DNA of 64,000 bases, taken from Pterois miles (taxonomy: Eukaryota; Chordata; Actinopteri; Perciformes; Scorpaenidae). How positions within the stretch are numbered: position 1 is the first letter of the stretch; every line of letters starts with the position of its first letter. A program made the position numbers and the translations under genes. The DNA lies in NCBI GenBank assembly GCA_947000775.1, contig CAMQGK010000567.1, positions 1,832,501-1,896,500 of the forward strand. Direction: 5' to 3'. Below are positions 35,101 through 41,700 of this stretch, in pieces. Below the pieces are notes generated by a model that worked only from the letters and a program-made list of their open reading frames with translations, ran no database searches and was not told the DNA's origin.

Positions 35101-37056
35101 GAGTCAGGCGCGTGCTGCTGCGCCTGTGCACGCTCTCGGAAGCTTCGGCGTGCTCGAGATCGGCGGAAAAATCCGAGTCCTCCGTCCCGTCCGAGCTGCT
35201 GCCGGCGGTCCTCTGAAAACAACGACATCTGTCAGCAACCAGCGGGATTCAACCGACTCCACTAAATACTGTGAGATATTTCTGCCACACTGATGTCAGC
35301 GAAGCTTTGTGTGTTTTGTTTTGTTTGTTTTTACCAGCGGGTAATTCAACAAAGATCCCATACTGGGGGAGGAGCATCACTCCCTCCACATCTCCTCAGC
35401 TCTGCACCACCCTCTTCTCCTGCGATGTTTGTCAATAAATACTCCAAATAAGCCTCATTGGCATCACCACGTGCACCCCGAATAATGCCGATTTCATCTA
35501 TTGTACCTACTCACAACTCAGGCCACACCGCCTGAATGCATCTTCCGCTTGTATTTCCAGTTTTGTCCTCAATTAATTCGACTAATCGCATAGACAAGTG
35601 TTACCAAGAGCGTCTAACAACTCATCAAAGACTAATGAACTAATGAAAGGTCCCATATACTTGTTTTACTGCGGAATTTGTGAAAAAAGCAGGCTGATGT
35701 TGCCTGCCACACGGAATGAATGGGGTGATGCTGTTAGAATGGGGGCTCATCCTATAGGGACCAAAATCAGGCTGGTTGGGGGTGGGGCAAGGGGACTCGA
35801 GTACCAGCCAACATGTCATTTGCATTGAACAAAAAATGTATAGGGGCGCCTCCATCCTCTGAAATAACAACCCTACCTCCAGTTATATACAGCAATATCA
35901 ATTTATAGTGAAAGACTAATGTGCATATTGCACTCAATATTTTGTTAACCATCATATTTATTATATATGTCTAAATATGTCACATTGATTTTACACAGGG
36001 TCACCTAAGATATAACATGTAATGGTAGGATATGATAACCCTTTATTGATAAATTAGTAAATTAGGTGTTACATTGCAATAGAGACAGAAAAAAATGAAA
36101 ACACAGAAAATAAAAATTAGGAGTTACACCATGACTCAGAATTACATTAAAGCTATATATAGAAAGTAATAACCAGAATCAAAACAAATTAAGGAAAGCT
36201 GTATACAATAGAATATGTGAATTATGTGAATGAGTGTGCAAAGTATTGCTGATAACATCACCAGTATTGCTTTTAAACTAAAAAATAGCTATACTTAAAT
36301 TGCACCAAAAGGCAGTTACAAACAATGTAAAAGTGAAATTTAAAATAATAAAATGTAATTAAAAAAACAGGAGAAATATCACTCTACACTACAGCGTGGA
36401 CCGCATGGATATTCGACGGTAAGTAGATTTGACAACATCACAACAAGATGCTGAGCACTTCATTTACATACGACCAATTACAACGGAGAGGAGGCGGGGT
36501 TTGGGAGAGTAGAGCCAATGAACGCAACGCCTGTCCCGATTCTGTCCAATCACAGCGGTGTTTTGGTGCGGACTCTTCGTTCCGTCCTCTCAGTCAAAGA
36601 ACAGCCTGTTCCCTTTCAACAGTTACAGCTGCCGTTATCGACGTTAACGGAGGTCGGCATCTCTGTACGCTCCACCGGCTGGTAGAAATGTGAGCGAAAT
36701 TCACAAAGCCCACATTTTCAAGGCGCTTCTCACTGTACCCCGTAGAAGCGACACTTAATAAACATCAACACATTCTTCCAACTCAGCAGCAAACATTAGC
36801 TAGCGTAGCTTTTAGCAACAACATGAAACGACAGCTCAATAGAGTGACTCTACGAGCGTAAATATTCAATACACATCTACAACTTATTAACGGCATCACG
36901 TAGAAACTCATTTCAGCTCACAAGCGGTGAAGTGTTTTTTCCACACAGATAGATTTTGGGCTAACATTAGCTATGACGTGATGTTGTTGTGTGTCCGATC
37001 TGCAGTCTAACGGCTGAGTCTGCTCCAAACATCTGCCTTACCTTTCTCCGGGGCAT
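13263..37056 (-). CDS. kat7: MYST-family histone acetyltransferase KAT7/HBO1, 15 coding exons, 634 aa
   Basis: Exons in coding order: 37042-37056, 35068-35212, 30988-31197, 26930-27214, 26740-26822, 26232-26318, 23501-23599, 23305-23415, 21536-21727, 19476-19565, 18081-18221, 17822-17915, 17387-17533, 13895-14001, 13263-13361. All introns are GT-AG and frames close exactly (1905 nt); human is 611 aa. A Ser/Arg-rich tail (about 1-200) precedes a C2HC finger (C210, C215, H228, C234). The MYST domain (about 350-634) has a C2HC finger (C392, C395, H408, C412), the acetyl-CoA loop RQGYGK (507-512), a likely catalytic Glu (E532, SPERPLSDLG) and the auto-acetylation Lys region (K456). The C-terminus WTPPKGT is the family's. 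KAT7 acetylates H3K14 and H4 with BRPF/JADE, ING and MEAF6 partners in the nucleus, supporting origin licensing and transcription. Convergent with tac4, divergent from aldh16a1. The copy (kat7a or kat7b) cannot be told here. Confidence 0.97.
13400..13850 (+). repeat. Interspersed repeat family B, copy 2 (kat7 intron 14)
   Basis: Shares CCTAAAACCT, TGAAGCCTTTATG, the AAATCCAGTGGAA-type block and the closing ATCCCTGGAGAACTCC with 5383-6020 in the same order. It lies next to the exon 14 donor. Confidence 0.55.
14056..14640. repeat. Probable DNA-transposon-derived repeat (kat7 intron 13)
   Basis: The segment opens with TTGCATTTCCACTTCATGGT and has a GGTACTGTTTTTGGTAC palindromic block. A TTTCCACTGCGGATAGTACC opening near 53570 is related. 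A minus-strand open frame inside it has no recognisable domain. Confidence 0.4.
15860..16000 (+). repeat. Interspersed repeat family A, fragment
   Basis: Carries the TGTTTTACTGCTGCCCCCGT, then ACAGCAGTACATTGCTTTGC blocks shared with copies at 18640, 27340, 27950, 28610, 45795 and 47250. Confidence 0.55.
16041..16500 (+). mobile_element. 5' remnant of a Tc1/mariner-type transposon
   Basis: The end sequence TGTGAAAAAGTATTTTCCCC leads into a leader with CACATCAAGAAATCACTTAA. An ATG at about 16421 then opens a frame beginning MPRSKR and continuing, after a small shift, toward the QMR-K-V-IYQSGKG-like start of a Tc1 transposase. It stops after about 80 bases, so only the left end survives. It lies in kat7 intron 13. 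Confidence 0.6.
16760..16850. repeat. Short palindromic repeat built on GCTAACGTTAGC
   Basis: GAGCTAGTTAACGTTAGCTG at left and CAGCTAACGTTATCTAGCTC at right are inverse copies separated by about 50 bases, a small foldback inside kat7 intron 13. Confidence 0.5.
17131..17190 (+). repeat. (CA)30 microsatellite in kat7 intron 13
   Basis: Thirty perfect CA units, preceded by a run of C. In the kat7 transcript it reads as (UG)30, about 200 nt after the exon 13 donor. Confidence 0.97.
18640..18795 (+). repeat. Interspersed repeat family A, nearly full copy (MITE-like)
   Basis: Runs from AAAAGGATAGTTGAAGTGGG to a GAACTAACCCTTTAA-type end, with the shared core GTGTATTACCTACAGTAGAT and CACGCCCCCAGTTTGGAGA. 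End-like inverse sequences (AAAGGATAGTT at left, AACTAACCCTTT at right) suggest a small DNA transposon. Confidence 0.6.
19140..19420 (+). repeat. Interspersed repeat family A, internal part
   Basis: Contains the AATGGAGTCTGGTGGCTTTG block also seen near 46830 and the CTCCAAACTAGGGGCGTGCC block seen near 29010 and 47330. It lies just upstream of the 19476 exon border in kat7 intron 10. Confidence 0.5.
19617..19830 (+). repeat. Interspersed repeat family D, copy 1
   Basis: Blocks ACAAGCTATCTATGACATGG, TTGGTACCAATGGACTCC and AATATAAAAATCACAAGGTG with the following GCGCTAATGC are shared in order with 27632-27930, 34205-34345 and 52370-52590. The family is dispersed and non-coding. Confidence 0.6.
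22030..22740. repeat. Interspersed element with inverse GATACCAGTATC-type ends (kat7 intron 8)
   Basis: The left end has GTTCCGATACCAGTATCAG and the right end GCTGGTATCGGATCGGCAC with GGTATCGGG, inverse to each other. The 700-bp interior has no convincing frame. It resembles hAT-type non-autonomous elements of fish, which is inference. Confidence 0.5.
23221..23241 (+). repeat. G21 homopolymer in kat7 intron 8
   Basis: An uninterrupted run of 21 G lies 64 bases downstream of the exon 8 donor in the kat7 direction, where it reads as C21. Its exact length is unlikely to be reliable in any assembly. Confidence 0.9.
23912..24070 (+). repeat. tRNA-derived SINE with A and B boxes
   Basis: The head GGCAGTAGCTCAGTCCGTAA gives an A box, and GGTTCAAGTCC about 40 bases on gives a B box. 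The body then reads GGTTGCTGGAGAGGTGCCAG and GGGCACTGCCACC. It lies between two pogo-type ends, so it probably inserted in or beside that element. Confidence 0.7.
24144..24488 (-). pseudogene. Fragment of a pogo-like transposase (DDE domain)
   Basis: The 114-residue frame contains IPGGLTKELQPLDIGVN followed by RSFKVKLR, matching the C-terminal half of pogo/Tigger DDE transposases where the last strand precedes the final acidic residue. The N-terminal HTH domains are absent and the sequence after KVKLR degenerates. It is a fossil rather than a gene. Confidence 0.65.
24599..24626 (+). repeat. (AT)n microsatellite
   Basis: Fourteen AT units lie directly next to the right end of the pogo-like remnant. 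Confidence 0.9.
24630..24780 (+). pseudogene. LINE reverse-transcriptase fragment with YxDD motif
   Basis: A plus-strand frame reads EIQPYTDDTVIYTHGCTD. YxDD followed by TVIYTHG is the palm motif of non-LTR reverse transcriptases. No more than about 50 codons are recognisable. Confidence 0.6.
24980..25600. repeat. AT-rich tract with three spaced repeats (kat7 intron 6)
   Basis: Mostly TTTATTT- and TTATTA-type sequence. A motif around CATCCTGAGCTGGAAAAACT appears near 25133, as CTGAGTTGGAAAAACTTGTG near 25371 and as CATCCTGCGCTGGACAAACC near 25549, each followed by a TTAAAT or CTAAAT block. Confidence 0.55.
27340..27600 (+). repeat. Interspersed repeat family A, copy (kat7 intron 3)
   Basis: Shares ACACCCCCAATTTGGAGA, GTACTGCTGTGGATGGGGGC and GAAGCCACCAGGCTCCACTG with the family; the last block is also at 15800 and 46040. 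Confidence 0.55.
27632..27930 (+). repeat. Interspersed repeat family D, copy 2
   Basis: The fullest copy. Order is GAGGTCAAGGGACCCTTTTC, AAAATGGCCATGCCAG, CAACAAGCTAGTATAACATG, GTACCAATGGATTCC and a closing TGCGTTAATGCGGTATCATT. Confidence 0.65.
27950..28130 (-). repeat. Interspersed repeat family A, reverse copy
   Basis: CTAAAATATGTATTGCTGCT, CAGCAGTACACTGCTTTGCT and GATAAGTACCTCATACAACC are the reverse complement of blocks in the copy at 28610. Confidence 0.55.
28605..29117. repeat. Interspersed repeat family A, two halves facing each other
   Basis: The plus half (28610-28800) and the inverse half (28920-29117) carry the same ACACCCCCCGTTTGGAGAAG / TTCTCCAAACTGGGGGCGTG blocks. Together they form a complete foldback unit ending at CTATCCCTTTAAA, which probably shows the original element. 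Confidence 0.65.
29430..29620 (+). pseudogene. LINE reverse-transcriptase fragment (GVPQGSILGP)
   Basis: The plus-strand frame reads NIKSGVPQGSILGPMMFLIC, the block that precedes the YxDD motif in non-LTR reverse transcriptases. It stops about 30 codons later. It lies some 200 bases before the tRNA-Gly gene in kat7 intron 3. Confidence 0.75.
29819..29889 (+). tRNA. tRNA-Gly (anticodon GCC)
   Basis: The 71-nt sequence folds into a full cloverleaf. The acceptor stem pairs GCATTGG (29819-29825) with CCAATGC (29882-29888), with A as discriminator. The anticodon stem CTCGC/GCGGG holds the loop CTGCCAC, anticodon GCC at 29851-29853. The A box TGGTTCAGTGG and B box GGTTCGATTCC are intact, and TTTT at 29893-29896 would end Pol III transcription. 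It lies in kat7 intron 3, antisense to kat7. Sequence and pairing match an ordinary animal tRNA-Gly-GCC, so it is probably functional. The context is odd: a LINE-type tail follows the terminator directly. Confidence 0.95.
29893..29896 (+). terminator. Pol III T4 terminator of the tRNA-Gly gene
   Basis: TTTT begins four bases after the discriminator base, the usual distance for eukaryotic tRNA genes. Confidence 0.8.
29897..29943 (+). repeat. LINE-type 3' tail joined to the tRNA-Gly gene
   Basis: GTTAATTTCTCCACTGTGG, then CCAATAAAGGAATATCTTAT, matches the LINE tail at 30790-30846 almost base for base, including the closing TATCTTA unit. It follows the tRNA terminator without a gap. Confidence 0.7.
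30790..30847 (+). repeat. LINE-type 3' tail with (ATCTT)n
   Basis: GTAAATTTCCCCACTGTGGG and ACTAATAAAGGAATATCTTA are followed by further ATCTT units. This is the 3' end expected of a LINE that ends in a short tandem repeat. Confidence 0.65.
31340..31690 (-). pseudogene. 3' fragment of a LINE (C-terminal end of the reverse-transcriptase ORF)
   Basis: Minus-strand frames read GQIETIGHLFLQCPQLF, the zinc-binding patch after the RT domain, and then SAKLSIWLTHRN and VLEELLKARLRVEY, which resemble the C-terminus of fish Tx1/L1-type LINE proteins. A frame change and the short run of A (31560-31568) interrupt it. It sits in kat7 intron 2 against the GA-rich tract. Confidence 0.65.
31690..32236 (+). 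repeat. Long polypurine (GGA/GAGA) tract in kat7 intron 2
   Basis: About 550 bases are almost purely A and G, built from GGAGGA, GAGAGGA and GAAGATGAGA units. The kat7 transcript sees the C/U-rich complement. Long open frames across it on both strands are low-complexity artefacts. Confidence 0.95.
32565..32745 (-). pseudogene. Penelope-like retroelement remnant (C-terminal region)
   Basis: The minus strand gives SSVARHFNSVGRDVCSLRFE and GIEMV, then after a shift GGDRDRLLLQRDAYWIRTLQ. Blocks of this kind (VAxHF, LRFxGIE, RExxWIxxLxT) occur in the GIY-YIG end of Penelope-like elements. At least one frameshift breaks it. Confidence 0.55.
32738..32835 (+). repeat. Second GA-rich tract
   Basis: A further hundred bases of GGAGAGGAGA-type sequence follow the Penelope-like remnant. 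The GA-rich DNA is thus split into two blocks by about 500 bases of ordinary and retroelement sequence. Confidence 0.8.
34205..34345 (+). repeat. Interspersed repeat family D, copy 3
   Basis: Carries GAGGTCAAAGGTCAAGGGAT, AAAATGGCCATGGTACCAAT and CAACCTAAAATCACAAGTTG in family order, with the middle part deleted. Confidence 0.55.
34385..34740 (+). repeat. tRNA-headed SINE with L2-type tail (kat7 intron 2)
   Basis: The head GCACTCTCGCCTCACAGCAA ends in a B box GGTTCGATTCC (34440-34450). A conserved body follows (GTGTGGAGTTTGCATGTTCT, CTTCCTCCCACAGTCCAAAG, GACCTGTCCAGGGTGTACCC), ending near ATGAATGGATGG. It is the most complete of four copies in this window. Confidence 0.75.
35772..36852 (+). 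repeat. Direct duplication, copy 1 (kat7 intron 1)
   Basis: About 1.08 kb is repeated in the same order and orientation at 38433-39356. Long shared blocks include GGGGACTCGAGTACCAGCCA, TTGATAAATTAGTAAATTAG, ACAGTTACAGCTGCCGTT and CACTTAATAAACATCAACAC. This copy keeps a 180-base stretch (about 36396-36575) that the other lacks, with three CCAAT boxes (36474, 36515, 36546) and GAGGCGGGG at 36491. Confidence 0.85.
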
Positions 37057-37895
37057 TTTCAAAGGTGTGACGGGTGTCGCCTCTGGCGGAATACGACTCC
37101 CGACTTTGGGGACAATTTATTTCAGGTTGTGTAAACAAAAACAACAACAAATCCCCAGCTTTTGATATGAGCCAACTCAGCTGAAAAAGGCGCACCAATT
37201 TTTTCCGCACTTCCTTGTGAGTACAGCGCAAACTCGTTTTGTGAGGTCCGTTGACAAAATGCTTCCGTGTGGAACATAGAGCAGAAGCGGTCCTTTGGGT
37301 CAACAGGCTGAACATGCACTTGAGCAGATAATTATACAAGCGGTAAATTATCACAACCTTCTAATAGTTTTAAGTAAATGAATATAATATTTTAGCTAAA
37401 TATTATCCAATTAGCTTTTCACAGTGATAACTACGTTATTTAAAATGAATCAAACAGGTGTTATGTAACAAAGAGCGGAACCACTTACTAAAACCCAATT
37501 CGTGTTTTAACAAAATTTTAAATATATATTTATATATATAGTTGTTGTCGGTAGCTTACAAAACCCATATACATTGCGTTGTTTGCTTAAATTCAGTCTA
37601 ATAAATGAACCCTGAGACGCCGGACACAACACCGGAAGTACACAGAAGGGAACCCTCTCGCTCCGCTAGTTAGTTCCCACGTTCATTTCAGTGTCCAGAG
37701 TGGGAGGGAAGCTAGCAGCACGTTGCGTTTGACGTGGAGTGGGACCCGTGTCGCCTTCCTGCCAGCCCGTTCTCTTCAATTTCTTGCAGGTTTCCATATT
37801 ACAAGCTTTAGAGTAAACATTTTCACCCGGAACGCCACCCAGAAACGAATACTAAGCGCTAGAGAAGTCTGCTTCCTCACCGACTCGTAACTATT
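37057..37895. promoter_or_regulatory. Divergent kat7/aldh16a1 promoter interval
   Basis: The two start codons are 839 bases apart and face away from each other. An ETS/GABP-type site, CCGGAAGT, lies at 37632-37639, and an inverse GGAAGTG core (CACTTCC) lies near 37207. No TATA box is placed convincingly for either gene; the TATATAT run near 37530 lies in an AT-rich stretch. A shared housekeeping-type promoter is inferred. Confidence 0.55.
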
Positions 37896-38638
37896 ATGGC
37901 CGGTAGCACCACCAAGACAGTACACGATATTTTTCAGAGCATGGAGTACGGACCAGCAGCAACTTCCAGCACTGCCACTGCACAGGTACAGCTCCCAACC
38001 CAAGTCACAACATAAGAAGACAGTGAACGGCTGTTGTTGAACTAAAACTACATTATGCTGCGTGCTTGCAAATGTTAGCATGTTTTACTGCTCACTGGTG
38101 TTAGCCTATTGCTCTTCGACTGTGTAACCCATGTGAAGTTCATTAACTGTTAGCTGTAACTCACAAGACAAACATGTGACTTACAGTAGTTAGTTATGAA
38201 ATGTCAAGGGGGAAGCCAGGTGTTTGGGCATATGTTTCCATTTAAGGGGGATTTGATTTTTTTAAAGTCTTTTAAAGAGGACACATTTTGCTCATTCATA
38301 GTTCAGGTTCAGGATTGTACCTTCAAACTGAAGTGCTCCGTTTGAGCCCCCCCCCCCCCCCCCCCCCCCAGGCAGGTTTTGGGCAAATATGTTACTTGGT
38401 GACATCACCATGTTATGGACGAAAAGGCGGGATGTCGGGTGGGGATGGGGTAAGGGGACTCGAGTACCAGCCAACATGTCATTCGCAATGAACAAAAAAT
38501 AATTACGAGCCTTCTGAAATAACAGCCGTACCTCCATTTATATACAGTATATTGATTTACGGTGAAAGAATAATGTTTATATTACTCATTCGTTGCACTC
38601 AATATTTTGGTCACAATCATATTTATTCAATTTATATG

Positions 38639-38706
<68 letters not shown>

Positions 38707-41700
38707 ATTGATTTTACACAGGGCCACCTCAGAAATGACATGTAATAATAGGATGTAATAACCGTTTATTGATAAATTAGTAAATTAGGGGTTGCATTGC
38801 GATAGAGACAGAAAAAAAGACGAACACGGTGAATCAAGTTACATTAAAGCTATATATAGATACAAAACAAGTACAGTAAATAAAATCAAATAACAAAAGC
38901 TGTATACAATAGATTATGTGAATTTTATGAATCATGTGCAAAATAATGCTGATAACATCGCCATTATTGCTTTTAATATTAAAAAATGAACTACATTTCA
39001 ATAGTACTAAAAGACAGTAACAAAAGATATAAATAAAATGTAAATAAGAAACAGGAGAAATATCACTCTACACTCTACTTCGTTCCGTCCTCTCAGTCAA
39101 AGAACAGCCTGTTCCCTTTCAACAGTTACAGCTGCCGTTGTCGACGTTAACGGAGGTCGGCATCTCTGGACGCTCCACCGGCTGGTAGAAATGTGAGCGT
39201 AATTCACAAAGCCCACATTTTCAAGGCGCTTCTCACTGTACCCCGTAGAAGCGACACTTAATAAACATCAACACATTCTTCCAACTCAGCAGCAAACATG
39301 AGCTAACATAGCTTTTAGCGACAACATGAACCGACAGCTCAGTTGCGTGACTCTAATACTACTCGATAACATCACCATGTTACGGATGAAAAGGCGGGAC
39401 TTCAAGCAAGACACATCAGGCAGTTCAGCGTCATTGTGGAGGAGAGGGACTTCCTTTGACATGGACTTTGGGCTTTTTAACTTTGCAGACCCTTTACATG
39501 CACAAAAAACTATAGAGCACAGAGAAAGGGAAAAGCATAGTAGGTCCTCTTTAAGATCTTTATTAAGCAGGTGTGAAATGTAGGCAACAGATAATTTGCT
39601 GGTAATGTTTACTGGTCAATGTCATGTTCCCATATCCCAGCACAGTCACTACATATGTTGTATCGTTGTGGTGGTTTGATGAAGCAGATCCAAGGTTGTT
39701 CTATCGTTGACCTCATCCCTGCAGTCCATTTGTATGCTGTAACAAGAGACTGAATTAATCATAAAAGGAGAAATGCAGCTATGGGATATTTTAATGTGAT
39801 ATCAGAGCAGCTTTAGTTTGGTCTGCGTTGCTAACCAAAGATGAGCTTAGTGGTCCATAGAGAAGCTCAGCTCTGGACTTTGGTCTTCTGTCTGTAAATA
39901 GTTGACACACTCCGCCTGGTGTACCCGTTTTTAATCAGTCACTATCCAGAAGAGGCGGTGTCCCCCTGACCAGTAAAATGTGAACATACATTACAATACA
40001 TACTCATGTACAGTGTCAGATTAGCACCATGGCAAGAAGTTTTCATAGTTATTGTTCATGGTATTAGCTTATTATAAAGCCGAATTAAATTTGAACTCAT
40101 GTTAGGCTCTTCGCTTAATATCTCAAATTCAATACATTCACTTCTGCAGTTGTTTAGAAATATTGAGAGCGATATGCTCTTTAATACACAAAGAGTTGTT
40201 TCCTTTGGCATCAGTAAAAACAACTACATCCAACTGTTTTGTGCCAAACACCAGTGGGTCCCAAAGTTTATTTTAAACCAAAGCACCTCCTCACCTCCTC
40301 CCTAACTGCCCACTCATATAACATGCATTCATGTGCAGTTTTTTCAGCCAAAAAATGACACCATGGATATTTGCTGTAAGAGTTTTAATTCAAAGACCTG
40401 AAAAAATAAATAAGGTTGATGTAAAATATGTGACGTATATGAATCGATGTCAGTGTCAGGTGAAATAAAACAGACCTCCGATAGAATGAATTAAAACAAG
40501 TGTGCTAATTGGTTAAAAAATTAACACATCTTGTTCTTTTCAAAATGTGTTGAATGTATCACCATTCCAGTTTGATCTCTATTTACAGTCAATATTTGTG
40601 ACTGCTGTGCACTTGGAAAACTCACCTGCCTGAAAGTGTTATGTAACTATGGTAACTGTGAGCTGCTGATGTCACTCATCATTGTTGCATTATTATTGCA
40701 CATTTAAAGGCGTTATATGCGATATCCTGAGCATTAATGTAGCAGCAAGCAACTGTTGTCAATGTAAAGATATAGAGGAGTGATGTCTACCTGGGCAGAG
40801 GATGAAGTCCCTCTGTGTGTGTTGTAATCCATGCTTTTCTGTGCTTCGTCGACATAGAGACTGAGCGCGATTAAGTCCTGCCCACAACAGAGGGGAAAAC
40901 TTCATCGCTTTTTATTGATGTGTTATGTGAAGGTGCCTCCTTGTCAATACTGTCTTCTAGCAAACAACAGAAAAATTCATAAAAGCTGTTGTGTGGTGGG
41001 ATGCACTGCCAACAGAGTAGAGAACCAAGAGCTAAAGCTGCCAAACTGAAAATCTGAGCCTTTAAAGTGGCACTAGGCATAATGTTTTTGGCATCATTGG
41101 AAAAAAATAACTTGATAACCTTTCAGCATATTGTGATTCAAGTGTTTTGAGAGAAAACTAGACTTCTGTACCTCCTCGTGACTCTGTTTTCAGACTTCGG
41201 ACTTTGACCAATCACAGGTCATTTCAGAGAGCATTCCTATTGGCTATTCATTCAGTGGAGGCAGCTGTCAGTCACTTGCAAACTCCGATCAAACGTGGCA
41301 GCGCTGATCAAATATGAATCAATATTCTGTCACTGTAATGCCTATTTCTTGCCTCAAATCATCTTGTAGTTACTGTTTAGATGTAAAATGAGAAAGTTTG
41401 CTCCAGCTGGTGAGCGGTGCTTGGTATTTCCTCAACAGATCTCAACACGGTGGCTGGGGTCACAAACTTTCTCATTTTACAGCTTAGCTATGCAGTGAGA
41501 AATTCTGACCTTGGGCTGGACCATTGGCATGTCTATAAGGCTCTCTCGTAATGTGTGCTATACACACCACCCGCATAGACACATGCCTTCCTGAGCATGT
41601 CTGATTGTTATTATGTGGGTACTGATGTCCCTGCTGTATTTTGGGTGTACCTGGAGCTGTTTTGAAGGCAGTATACTTACCATCAGATCACCTTGGACAC

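Larger units (their letters stand above)
38272..39554. mobile_element. TTAA-flanked MITE interrupted by duplicated locus DNA
   Basis: The left end TTAAAGAGGACACATTTTGC and the inverse of the right end, TTAAAGAGGACCTACTATGC, match. Sequences next to the ends (TTGCAGACCCTTTACATGCA at right) fit a common fish MITE. The interior is replaced by copy 2 of the kat7-intron duplication. ACATCACCATGTTATGGACG before the insert and ACATCACCATGTTACGGATG after it are near-identical, as if the target was repeated. Confidence 0.65.

Noticed and set aside
37007..37354. A 115-codon minus-strand frame overlapping the kat7 start
   Set aside because: It reads the 5' UTR and first exon in a different frame from MPRRK. 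The kat7 frame is fixed by exon 2 and by family similarity.
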